Part shown: in pieces, positions 38,442-46,705 of the stretch | Numbering within the stretch: position 1 is the first letter of the stretch | How the letters are laid out: the number at the start of each line of letters is the position of its first letter | Source: Bernardetia sp. | GTDB lineage: Bacteria; Bacteroidota; Bacteroidia; Cytophagales; Bernardetiaceae | Direction: 5' to 3' | Assembly: GCA_020630575.1 (NCBI GenBank) | Contig: JAHDBD010000015.1 | Span: 1 to 64,000 of the forward strand | Length of the DNA: 64,000 bases | Translations under genes and position numbers: made by a program | Notes under the pieces: generated by a model | Databases searched by the model: none | The model's input: the letters and a program-made list of their open reading frames with translations, nothing else | What the model was told of the DNA's origin: nothing

Positions 38442-40235
38442 TTATGAAGTAGGAAGTAAAAAGAACTCAATAAAGTCTTCACTATTTCCTCTCCACTCAT
38501 TTTTAGATTTTTCATAAGGAGTATATTTTTCTAAATAAAGAGGGGACAACTCGCAATATTTTCTAAGATAACTCGTGAATGTTCTTTGGGTGAGTTTATA
38601 TTGAAAATCTTGGAAAGCCTGTCTAAATTCATCAAATAAATTTTTTTTATTGTGTTTACCTGTTAATGAACCATTCGTAATTTTTTCATCAAAGAATATG
38701 ATAAATTCACTTTTAGTAAACTCATATAACTTCCGAAGAGATAAGTTGATATTAACTGGTTTCTGAACACCATTTTTGAGAAAATAAGAAATACAGAATA
38801 GCATAAAATTGTAGTACTTATTCCATTCTTCGGTATCCCAATCTCTAAAGAACCATTGATTATTAAACTCATCTTCGGGACGGTGTGAAGGACTAAAGAA
38901 AGAAGTTACCTCAAACTCAATAAAACGGTCTTTTGCACTACCTCCTTCTATTTTGAGAGGTTTGTTAGTCGTTGCAATTATCTTTGTTTTGAGCTTATAA
39001 GGGTGTTGATTTTTGGCATCAACCGTAATACCTTCCGTAATATCATTGAACAAATCCTCAACATCAAATTTCCTTTTTAAATCATCAAGGAATATAATTT
39101 GACTATCGGGTTTAGCTCTGTCGTATTTGTGTTTACTGGCTGGGTCAAAGTCTTTTCCCAAAATATGAACAATGTTGCGAATGTTCTCTAAAGACTTGAA
39201 TAACAACGATTTTCCACTACGTCCATTTGCTTCTCCATTTTCAGAAATAGAACTATCAGTAAGTACAACTGAATGCAATTTATAGTCTGTAAAATCGTGG
39301 ATAATGTAGCCTAAAAGCGAACAAAGACTAAAAAAACGGTCAGTAGTTCCTGCCAAAAGAAAACAATAACGTGCAAAGTTTCCGTACTCATAAATAAAGG
39401 GAACTTCTACCTCTTTTGCTTTTTCAGCATCATTGAGTAAATCAAAAGTATCTTGCAACAAAACAAAGTCATTCGGCTTGATTTGTTCTTTCCAAATATG
39501 TTTATCAAACTGTGAATACGGTTTTAGCTCATAGCCATTCGAACGACAAACAACAATGCCATTTTTAAAACAAAAAAAGGCGTTGTCCTTATTATCTTTC
39601 ACAAATTCAAAAGGAATATCAGTTGTCAGACGTTGCAACAAAGGAGTGCTAAAATACCTGCCTAAATTGCCATAAAGTTTCTCTACAACCATTTTTGAGG
39701 TTACATACTCACACCCTTCTAATTTTCTGACTTCGGTAATGATTCGGTCAGTAATTTCGTGCGCCTGTACCATACGAACAATTTTATTTTCTACGTGGAC
39801 AAATAGACAAACACCATTTTCCAAATCATAGCGAAAAAAGCCTAAATCTTTGATAAAATCTACATATTCTACCATTTTGATAGTAAAACCTTTGTATAAA
39901 TCATCTTTATCAGTATCTATTTTGTAGAAATTAATATACTTTTTATCCCCTTTTGATTTTGGCTTTTTGGTAGATTTTTTCTCTGTATTTTCCTGTACAG
40001 AAACAACTGCCTTTGATTCTGTATTTTGAGTTGATAAGGTCGGTTTTTGTTCCTGTACAGCTTCACTACTTTTGGTTTTTCTAGTGTTTTTTTTCGGTGT
40101 AGCAACTGGTTGTTGTTTCTGCTCCTTTGCAGCTTCACTATTTTTGGCTTTTCTAGTGGTTCTTTTTTTCGGTGTAGCTACTGGTTTTTTAATCAATTCA
40201 GTAGGTGGAATTTGTGTAAGTGAGTTATTTTTCAT
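38442..40235 (-). CDS. SF3-type replicative helicase, D5/DUF5906-like (element 3)
   Basis: The 597-residue product has the same ATPase core as the element 2 helicase (NGRSGKSLLF, IIFLDDLKRKF, IIATTNKPLKIEG, KDRFIEFEV). The N-terminal ~100 residues are low-complexity Lys/Thr/Gln. From about residue 490 on (after NGVQKPVNINLSLRKLYE) the sequence differs strongly from element 2, save for a shared QYKLTQRTFTSYLRKYCELS segment. This C-terminal part probably reads the iterons. Confidence 0.85.
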   Translation of the reverse strand: MKNNSLTQIPPTELIKKPVATPKKRTTRKAKNSEAAKEQKQQPVATPKKNTRKTKSSEAVQEQKPTLSTQNTESKAVVSVQENTEKKSTKKPKSKGDKKYINFYKIDTDKDDLYKGFTIKMVEYVDFIKDLGFFRYDLENGVCLFVHVENKIVRMVQAHEITDRIITEVRKLEGCEYVTSKMVVEKLYGNLGRYFSTPLLQRLTTDIPFEFVKDNKDNAFFCFKNGIVVCRSNGYELKPYSQFDKHIWKEQIKPNDFVLLQDTFDLLNDAEKAKEVEVPFIYEYGNFARYCFLLAGTTDRFFSLCSLLGYIIHDFTDYKLHSVVLTDSSISENGEANGRSGKSLLFKSLENIRNIVHILGKDFDPASKHKYDRAKPDSQIIFLDDLKRKFDVEDLFNDITEGITVDAKNQHPYKLKTKIIATTNKPLKIEGGSAKDRFIEFEVTSFFSPSHRPEDEFNNQWFFRDWDTEEWNKYYNFMLFCISYFLKNGVQKPVNINLSLRKLYEFTKSEFIIFFDEKITNGSLTGKHNKKNLFDEFRQAFQDFQYKLTQRTFTSYLRKYCELSPLYLEKYTPYEKSKNEWRGNSEDFIEFFLLPTS

Positions 40236-40319
40236 ATTTTTGGATAGAAGAAAAAAAAGGGAATTAAGCTAACAGAAAGTAGGAAATCTGTTAGCTCTTT
40301 TTATGCCCAAAAATTAAAG

Positions 40320-41192
40320 TTAGAAGGTAAGTTGGTTGTTGCGTTCTAAATCAAAAATAGAAGCTAAATCACTACGCATCGTTTCAAATTTATCTTTTAT
40401 CCAACCATACATTTCACGGTAGTATATTTTTTTATTTTCGTCCTGTTCGGCTATCAAAACACCTTGTAACTGTAAACAAAGTTCTTTACAATCATTCATC
40501 TTTCCCATCACATCAAACATCAATTCACTTCGTCTATTAGGTAATGGTTTTACTTCTACTTCCTGCTTCATTTCTGCAAATGAATAGTTTTCTACTTCTT
40601 CCCACAATTCCGAAAGTGCTTGACGGACTTCATCTTGTGGTGCTACTCTCTCTTGACTTAGTTGAGGAATGTCGTACTCAGAGTACATAGCACTCAAATA
40701 ATCAAATCTTTCTTTGAGCAGAATAAGAAAGTTAGAAATACGGTTAAATTCCTTCAAATATGCTATTCTTGACTCATCTAAGTATTCAGATTGCTCATAC
40801 AACCAATGAGTTATAACCTCATTAAGCGTTTTGATAGGCTGACTTAACTTGCCTGAACCATAAAAATCTTCTACAATAAAAAACGTGTTTGTAAGTGAAT
40901 TTGGAAAAATTTCGTCAGTAGTACGTCCTTTCGAATAAGGCTCAAATTCATCATACAAATCAGTCAGAAATTCAACAATACGGTTGATTTCAAAAACGCT
41001 ATCTAGGATATACTCTTTAGTATAACCATCTCCTAAAAGAACAAAATCATTGAGTATAAATTGGAGTGTGTGGGTAGGCTTACTTAGATTATGAGGTACA
41101 AAAAAATCGTAAATAATTTTATGGAAATATTCTTCTAGGGATTTAGCACGCTTAAACTCCGTATTTGGTTTAAAAACAATTTGAGTTTTCAT
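40320..41192 (-). CDS. Conserved helical protein after the early genes (element 3)
   Basis: The 290-residue product is a diverged homologue of the element 2 protein at 26816 (LQFILNDFVLLGDGYTKEYI, NRIVEFL, GKLSQPIKTLNEVI, AYLKEFNRI, KMNDCKELCLQLQGVL, ASIFDLER). It is all-helical and soluble. Kept in the same slot in both elements, it is a core protein of unknown role, possibly in replication control. Confidence 0.62.
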   Translation of the reverse strand: MKTQIVFKPNTEFKRAKSLEEYFHKIIYDFFVPHNLSKPTHTLQFILNDFVLLGDGYTKEYILDSVFEINRIVEFLTDLYDEFEPYSKGRTTDEIFPNSLTNTFFIVEDFYGSGKLSQPIKTLNEVITHWLYEQSEYLDESRIAYLKEFNRISNFLILLKERFDYLSAMYSEYDIPQLSQERVAPQDEVRQALSELWEEVENYSFAEMKQEVEVKPLPNRRSELMFDVMGKMNDCKELCLQLQGVLIAEQDENKKIYYREMYGWIKDKFETMRSDLASIFDLERNNQLTF

Positions 41193-41269
41193 AGTTATAA
41201 ATGTTTAAATGAAGTTGAGTGAAAAAGAATGAGAGTGATTGAAAAGTAGTTTTTAAAAGTAACCTACGT

Positions 41270-41375
41270 TTGTGTTCTACAAAGGCAGCCGTAGGGTACG
41301 AACAGGGGAAAGTTAGAAAATTGTAATTTGGATTGATTAGGAAACCCTACGGATTTGTCTTTCTCCCTTGATGTA
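41270..41375 (-). ncRNA. Conserved inverted-repeat segment, possible structured RNA or control site (element 3)
   Basis: Arms AAAGGCAGCCGTAGGGT (about 41281) and ACCCTACGGATTTGTCTTT (about 41344) match the element 2 arms at 27756 and 27845, while the loop differs in length and sequence. It lies again between the third early gene and the 290-residue gene. Confidence 0.45.
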
Positions 41376-41425
41376 TGATTTTTGAGGAACTTTATGTTAA
41401 AAAAGGATTAGAAAACTGTTAGCTA

Positions 41426-41683
41426 CTAGCTGGCAGTTTTTTTTGTGTCTATTTTTTTTGTGCCGAATAGGTCTGACAAATCCACTTTAAACACCTCACA
41501 ATAGATAAGCGCATCAACGGCTCTCATTTCGTGGTTAGAATTTGTCTTTGCATATCTATCTCGTTTGAATCTCCATTTAGCCACACAAGCATGACAATTT
41601 TTTACGGCTCGGTTGCGCTCGGATTTAGATAAAGATTCCAACAAGTTTTTTAAGGCGTATTTGTGAGGTGTGTCTTCGTTCAT
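41426..41683 (-). CDS. Early small protein, third gene of the mini-operon (element 3)
   Basis: The 85-residue product matches the gene at 27912 (YALKNLLESLSKSERNRAVK, FKRDRYAKTNSNHEMRAVDA, VDLSDLFG). It overlaps the previous gene by 4 bases. Function unknown. Confidence 0.6.
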   Translation of the reverse strand: MNEDTPHKYALKNLLESLSKSERNRAVKNCHACVAKWRFKRDRYAKTNSNHEMRAVDALIYCEVFKVDLSDLFGTKKIDTKKTAS

Positions 41684-41886
41684 TGGTCATCTGATTTAGA
41701 ATGTTTTGCAATGGTTATTTGTGCCTTGACAAGTTTGATTTGACTTTTGTACTCTTCTATCAATGCCAGTTCTACACGTTCTTTTTCAGCGTGCTGAATC
41801 GTTCTAGCTATTTGTAGTCGTTGCCTTGATGAAGCATAGCCACGTTCAAGTTCTTTAAGCTGATTGTTTAGGTCGTTTATGAGCAT
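41680..41886 (-). CDS. Early small coiled-coil protein (element 3)
   Basis: The 68-residue product is nearly identical to the gene at 28187 (LNNQLKELERGYASSRQRLQ, ERVELALIEEYKSQIKLVKA). It is the middle gene of the leftward early unit and overlaps the first gene by 32 bases. Function unknown. Confidence 0.62.
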   Translation of the reverse strand: MLINDLNNQLKELERGYASSRQRLQIARTIQHAEKERVELALIEEYKSQIKLVKAQITIAKHSKSDDQ

Positions 41887-42103
41887 TGCGTAGGGTTTCT
41901 AAAAAGGTTTCAAATTCGGAATCATTTAGAAGGGATAAACCTTCTAATATCCATCGGATTTTTACTCCGTAATCTATTAAGCGACCGTCTAGTTTTTCCT
42001 TAGCAGACTTCAAAATATTGGCGAAAAATCCTTGTAGGTTTGGATTTTTTTTTCGCTTTTTCTTTACTTTCATTTTGGTTATAATGGCTGTTTCTGACTT
42101 CAT
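41855..42103 (-). CDS. First early gene, conserved in all three elements (element 3 copy)
   Basis: I chose the ATG at 42103 (MKSETAIITKMKVKKKRKKN, 82 residues), which matches the element 2 start MKSETDIT. The C-terminal half is IRWILEGLSLLNDSEFETFL and NAHKRPKQSA. It faces the repressor gene. Probable early control protein. Confidence 0.65.
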   Translation of the reverse strand: MKSETAIITKMKVKKKRKKNPNLQGFFANILKSAKEKLDGRLIDYGVKIRWILEGLSLLNDSEFETFLETLRNAHKRPKQSA

Positions 42104-42318
42104 TTGGCTATGTTTTTTTAGAATTGATAAATGTTTCACACCAAAAATGTGAGTGGAATATGAAACGATATGCAACATTTTGATAAGATTTTTCGCTATA
42201 TTTGTATATCGTTGCATATTGCTTTAACAAATATATACAAAATATTGCATACTCCAAATTATTGTATTCAATATTTTGTAGTGTTTAATTATTTTTTAAC
42301 TAAAAAACTGAAAATCAA
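42104..42318. promoter_or_regulatory. Divergent early/repressor promoter region (element 3)
   Basis: It has the TTTCACAC...GTGAGTGGAA dyad shared with element 2 (about 42135-42160). Its own operator words are GATATGCAAC and GTTGCATAT (about 42168 and 42212) in place of the GAAACATATTG type, with a TATATTTG box at about 42198-42205. The change of operator word goes with a different repressor DNA-binding domain. Confidence 0.55.
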
Positions 42319-42822
42319 ATGTTTACATTAGGAAAAAAATTAAAAGAATTAGCTCAAAAATCTCCACTATCCAATAATAAGATAGCTGACAAGTTGGGGG
42401 TTAGTGTAAATACTCTCTATAATTTCTATGATAGAGAACATTTAGATACTGAAATACTAATAAAATCTTGTAGTATATTTAATGTAGAGTTAGTCTATTT
42501 TTTTGGAGAACTTGAGGGTATTAAACTCTCGGAGAAAGAAGAGGAAAAAGAAGAATTAGCAAAGGAGAATATTTGGAGTAAAAAATATCTTGAAGCACAA
42601 GAAAAAGTAAATAAGCTACAAGATGAAATTTCAGATTTAAAATCCAAATTTATTTTTGCTCAATCTGATTTCATAGAAACACAAAAAGAAACATTGCAGA
42701 AAATGACTATGATTTTGGGAAAGCGTAAGGTGTATTCAAAAAGCAAGTTTGAAACTAATAAGGTACAGATGCCTAAAAAATTAGTTACAAATTTGAATAC
42801 ATCAATTCTAGCTGAATGCTAG
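42319..42822 (+). CDS. Repressor with N-terminal helix-turn-helix and coiled coil (element 3)
   Basis: The 167-residue product has an XRE-like domain (SNNKIADKLGVSVNTLYNFY, about residues 18-37) and a coiled coil (about residues 85-125). It resembles the element 1 repressor more than that of element 2, although the rest of the element is closest to element 2. This is a sign of module exchange. Confidence 0.7.
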   Translation: MFTLGKKLKELAQKSPLSNNKIADKLGVSVNTLYNFYDREHLDTEILIKSCSIFNVELVYFFGELEGIKLSEKEEEKEELAKENIWSKKYLEAQEKVNKLQDEISDLKSKFIFAQSDFIETQKETLQKMTMILGKRKVYSKSKFETNKVQMPKKLVTNLNTSILAEC

Positions 42823-43071
42823 AATCTTGCATTTTAAGCGTTATTCGCTTATTATTTAAATTTGTGAGTGGGACAATATCACAAATACAGAAAAAGCATT
42901 TTAGTACGATATGCGACAAAAAAAGCCTAATCAATATATTTGATTAGGCTTTTTTCTTTTGATAGTGAACAAAGTTATGATTTTTAAACAATTACATATA
43001 GTAGTCTAAATAAGGTCACTATATCTAGTCCTAGAACAGCATTACAAGTTTTTTCTCAAAATCCTATTTTT
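42823..43071. other. Right end of element 3 with empty integrase slot
   Basis: After the terminator at 42918-42957 the sequence tttgatagtgaacaa matches the start of the element 2 integrase leader, then similarity stops. No integrase frame or remnant is seen before the chromosomal gene at 43072. The chromosome junction probably lies within 42980-43071. Confidence 0.45.
42918..42957 (+). terminator. Terminator after the repressor (element 3)
   Basis: The stem AAAAAAGCCTAATCAA pairs with TTGATTAGGCTTTTTT, as in element 2 at 29418. Confidence 0.8.
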
Positions 43072-45321
43072 CTACAATCCATTATTCAAACGCTGTTTCT
43101 GAAATTCTTTAATTCCTTTTTTCAAAAATGCTTGAAACTCTTGTGTGCTAACTTTTCCAACAGGTTTTACTAATGGCTGATGTGTGTAAGGATTAATTAT
43201 AAAATAATTAGGTTGAGCATTTTGTCCAAAACGACGAATCTGAAAATCTGAATTTCGTTTTCCTACTGTGGTTACTTCTTTTCCATTTCTATCAGAGGTA
43301 TATTTTTCTTCTTCTGTTAGTTCTTGACGTTCATCTACATAAAGGGCAACAATTGTAAGTTCATTTTTGAATAATGGTAAAATCTCTGGCTGATTCCAAA
43401 CTGATGCTTCCATTTCTCTACAATTTACACAGCCGTGTCCTGTAAAGTCTATAAAAAGAGGTTGATTAGCTTGTTTAGCTGCTTCTATAGCTTCAAAATA
43501 CTCAAAATGACCTTCTAAGCCATGTGGCAAATGTAAAATATCTGAATACTTTGCTTTGCTATTTACTGATGTACTTTCTTCTCCTCTAATAAGCGCAACC
43601 AAATCAAATTCGTTGGTGCTTTGTGGTGGCAAATATCCCGAAAGTGGACTAAGTGGCGCACCAAAAAGACCAGGCATTAAGTATAAAAAGAAAGCAAAAG
43701 AAGCAATTGCCATCAAAAGTCTTCCTACTCCTAATTTTTCGATAACACTATCATGTGGCAAACGAATTTTTCCTAAAAGATAAAGACCCAAAAAGAAAGC
43801 TGTCGACATCCAAATTACAATATAAATCGGACGGTCAAGAATTCCCCAGTGGTAAACTTGGTCAGCTACACTCAAAAACTTAAACGCTAAAGCTAACTCT
43901 ATAAAACCTAAAACTACTTTAACAGTATTCAACCAACCACCAGATTTTGGAAGACTAGAGAGCAAAGAAGGAAAAATAGCGAAAAGCGTAAAAGGAAGCG
44001 CAAAAGCTAAAGAAAATGCAAACATTCCCAAGACAGGTTTGATAACTTCTCCTTGTGCAGACATTACCAAAATACTTCCTGCAATAGGTCCTGTACAAGA
44101 AAAAGAAACTACTACCAGTGTAAGAGCCATAAAAAATATTCCTACATAACCTCCTTTATCAGCTTGTTTGTCAATGTTATTTACCATTTTTGAAGGTAAA
44201 ACAATGTCAAATGCTCCAAAAAATGAAATTGCAAAAATTATAAAAACAAGAAAAAACAAAACATTAGGAATCCAATGTGTAGCCAAAATATTTGCTGCAT
44301 CATCTCCTAAAAAACGAGATACAATAAAACCAATTAGCGTATAAAGTCCGATAATAGAAAAACCATAAAACATAGCACGAGCAATTCCTTCAAAACGATT
44401 TTTGCTTCGTGTTGTAAAAAAAGAAACTGTCATCGGAATCATAGGAAAGACACAAGGCGTCAGAAGAGCCACCAAGCCACTCAAAAAAGCAGCTATCATA
44501 AATCCCCACAAACTTTCACTCTCTCCACTCAAATCAGTCGTAACTTCTGGTAATTCTTTAAAAGGATCACCTGCTGGAATGTAATTTTTAGTATTGTCTA
44601 ATGTTACAGTTTCTGGCTTTGTAGTTTCTGTTTTGGTAAGAGTTTCAAGAAGTGAAGTATCATTTCCTTCTATTACAACGATATTTGAATTTTCAGTATT
44701 TGTATCATCGTTTTTATTTTCATCAACCTTGTCATTTTGTGCAGTAGTTGGTGTTTGATTATCTACTTTATCATTTTTATCCTCTTTTTTGTCTTCTGTC
44801 TTTTCTGTTTGTGCTGCTTGTACTTTTATATTGAATGTAAAATCAGGTTCTTGCATTATACATTTTCCTGAAACTTCTGAGCATTCTTGATAAGTTAAGG
44901 TAGTTTTGATAGTCGTGGTAGGTTTCAAAATCTTTACAACTTGATAAAACTTACCTTTTTTGACAAAATATGTATATTCTCCTCCCCAAAGGTCATCGTA
45001 TTTTTTCTTAGGACTTACAGCTTTCAAACCTCCAATTACTTCAAAAGCATCACTTTTTTCAAAAGCTACTTCAGTTACTATTGGACCTAAATTTTTATCA
45101 AAGTCAGAAGAATATACATACCAGTCTTTTTCAATATCTACTTCAAAATAAAGTTTTATTGTTTCGCCTACCTTGACATTTGATAAATCACTAGGCTGAG
45201 TATAAGTTTTCCACTGCGAATGCTGTTCTATCTGAGCAGAAACATTTGAGCAAGAAGAGAAAAGAAAAATACTAACTACAAAAAGTAGAGTTAGAAACGA
45301 AGAGGGGAAATATTTTTTCAT
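43072..45321 (-). CDS. dsbD: Thiol:disulfide interchange protein DsbD
   Basis: The 749-residue product carries reducing power from the cytoplasm to periplasmic proteins. It has a lipoprotein-type signal (FLFSSCSN), a periplasmic N-terminal domain (about residues 30-170), a low-complexity Asp/Lys/Asn linker, and a polytopic membrane domain with the paired cysteines in CVFPMIPMTVSFF and FSCTGPIAGSI. A C-terminal thioredoxin domain has CVNC in FTGHGCVNCREME. Full length. It is the first chromosomal gene beside the element array and is intact, so the insertion did not break it. Confidence 0.92.
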   Translation of the reverse strand: MKKYFPSSFLTLLFVVSIFLFSSCSNVSAQIEQHSQWKTYTQPSDLSNVKVGETIKLYFEVDIEKDWYVYSSDFDKNLGPIVTEVAFEKSDAFEVIGGLKAVSPKKKYDDLWGGEYTYFVKKGKFYQVVKILKPTTTIKTTLTYQECSEVSGKCIMQEPDFTFNIKVQAAQTEKTEDKKEDKNDKVDNQTPTTAQNDKVDENKNDDTNTENSNIVVIEGNDTSLLETLTKTETTKPETVTLDNTKNYIPAGDPFKELPEVTTDLSGESESLWGFMIAAFLSGLVALLTPCVFPMIPMTVSFFTTRSKNRFEGIARAMFYGFSIIGLYTLIGFIVSRFLGDDAANILATHWIPNVLFFLVFIIFAISFFGAFDIVLPSKMVNNIDKQADKGGYVGIFFMALTLVVVSFSCTGPIAGSILVMSAQGEVIKPVLGMFAFSLAFALPFTLFAIFPSLLSSLPKSGGWLNTVKVVLGFIELALAFKFLSVADQVYHWGILDRPIYIVIWMSTAFFLGLYLLGKIRLPHDSVIEKLGVGRLLMAIASFAFFLYLMPGLFGAPLSPLSGYLPPQSTNEFDLVALIRGEESTSVNSKAKYSDILHLPHGLEGHFEYFEAIEAAKQANQPLFIDFTGHGCVNCREMEASVWNQPEILPLFKNELTIVALYVDERQELTEEEKYTSDRNGKEVTTVGKRNSDFQIRRFGQNAQPNYFIINPYTHQPLVKPVGKVSTQEFQAFLKKGIKEFQKQRLNNGL

Positions 45322-45491
45322 AATTTATACAGAAACAAATGAATACATTAACATACGTTTATTTGAAAGCTCAATTTACGAACATAACGAGCAATCATCA
45401 CTTTAAAGTTATGAATTTAATTTAATTTAGTTTTTTTATCCTTCTTTTATTGAATCTTAACGTGTGGATGATTCAGAGTATTTCTTAAATT

Positions 45492-46511
45492 TTATTCATT
45501 TCTATATCTGTTTTTTCTTCTATCACTTAATTTTTTAGGAAAAATAAGAATCAATTTTTCAGGGATAATTTTTACATTTTCCATAAAAATAGGAGGCTTA
45601 AAAGTAGGTTCTATTGTCGAATCCTTCATATTTCTATTCTTGTAATCTGCTAGAATAGATAAGCTATCAGGAATAGTAAGCATTTCATTGGTTCTTCTGA
45701 CATCATATTCAACAACAGCTAATTGACGAGCAAGATATGCTGAAGAATCTTGTGGGAAGTTAAGAGGTTTTACAGGAACTGTAATTGTTTTTTTGAAATA
45801 CAAATCAACATCAAATTTTACTTGTACACCTTCTGGATAAAAACTTACTTTTCTAGGAGGTTCATAAGAAATATCAATTATTTCATCATAATTTTCATCA
45901 AGTGTATTTTCATTTAAAAAAATCTCAAAACTATCTGGTTCGGCACGCACAAAAGAGGCTGCACCACTAATTGTTAGAGAATCTGGGTCAAGAAAAATAC
46001 GAGAAGCAATACGATGATTTTTGACTAAAGGAATTTTTGAACTATCGATAAAAAGTAAAACTTGCTTACTTATTGTACTATCATAGTTGAGATGAATCGA
46101 ATCTTCTGCAATAAAATCTACCCGTACATCACTAAGTTGTTGCACAATATCAGGCATTAAAGATTTGGCAGTAAAATATTTTACTTGTGTAGGGTCTTCT
46201 ATTTCTATTTGAAGAGGAGTTATTCCAAAACCAAGTGTTTTTTGAAGCAATCGCCAACCACTTCCACTTACTTGAACAGAGATAAATTTGGGAGGCTCTT
46301 CTAAAGCAACTACATCTTGACGCTCGTAATTAATTACTAAAGGAAAGTTTATTGTAGAATGATAATTATCTTTATTGAGAGCTTGAAAACTCCATATAAA
46401 ACAGGAAATAATAATACACAGAAAAAGACGAGACCAATTCCAAGTACGTATAAGTGGAATAGATTTATAAATAGCTTTAAAAATGTCTTTCAGAGTACGA
46501 CGAATTCCCAA
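45492..46511 (-). CDS. YbbR-like domain protein
   Basis: The 339-residue product has an N-terminal membrane anchor (LFLCIIISCFIWSFQALN, about residues 30-47) followed by YbbR-type beta repeats, seen as VQVSGSGWRLLQ and PDSLTISGAASFVRAEP. In Firmicutes YbbR (CdaR) partners the c-di-AMP cyclase; in Bacteroidota its role is less clear. It probably acts at the outer face of the inner membrane. No partner gene adjoins. Confidence 0.75.
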   Translation of the reverse strand: MGIRRTLKDIFKAIYKSIPLIRTWNWSRLFLCIIISCFIWSFQALNKDNYHSTINFPLVINYERQDVVALEEPPKFISVQVSGSGWRLLQKTLGFGITPLQIEIEDPTQVKYFTAKSLMPDIVQQLSDVRVDFIAEDSIHLNYDSTISKQVLLFIDSSKIPLVKNHRIASRIFLDPDSLTISGAASFVRAEPDSFEIFLNENTLDENYDEIIDISYEPPRKVSFYPEGVQVKFDVDLYFKKTITVPVKPLNFPQDSSAYLARQLAVVEYDVRRTNEMLTIPDSLSILADYKNRNMKDSTIEPTFKPPIFMENVKIIPEKLILIFPKKLSDRRKNRYRNE

Positions 46512-46705
46512 GATTTAATGTATTAAGAAGAATAGATGAACAAAGTATATTTCAAATTCCTAAAAATTTGTATGATTTATAAGTTAAAGAGGAACGATTC
46601 AAAAAAACGGATTGTTTTAGTCAAAAATATAGGAAAACTAGCAAATCAAAGGCATAAAACAAAATTTGTTTTCTCAAATTATACCTAAGCAAACAAAAAT
46701 ATAAA

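Larger units (their letters stand above)
30780..43060. mobile_element. Element 3: sister of element 2, integrase missing
   Basis: Nearly every gene from 33.5 to 42.8 kb has a counterpart in the same order and orientation in element 2. The right end stops after the repressor terminator at 42957, and the chromosomal dsbD gene follows directly, so the integrase slot is empty. The first bases after that terminator still match the element 2 leader (a gatagtgaac stretch), then similarity ends. The element would need an integrase from a neighbour to move. Edges are inferred. Confidence 0.65.
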
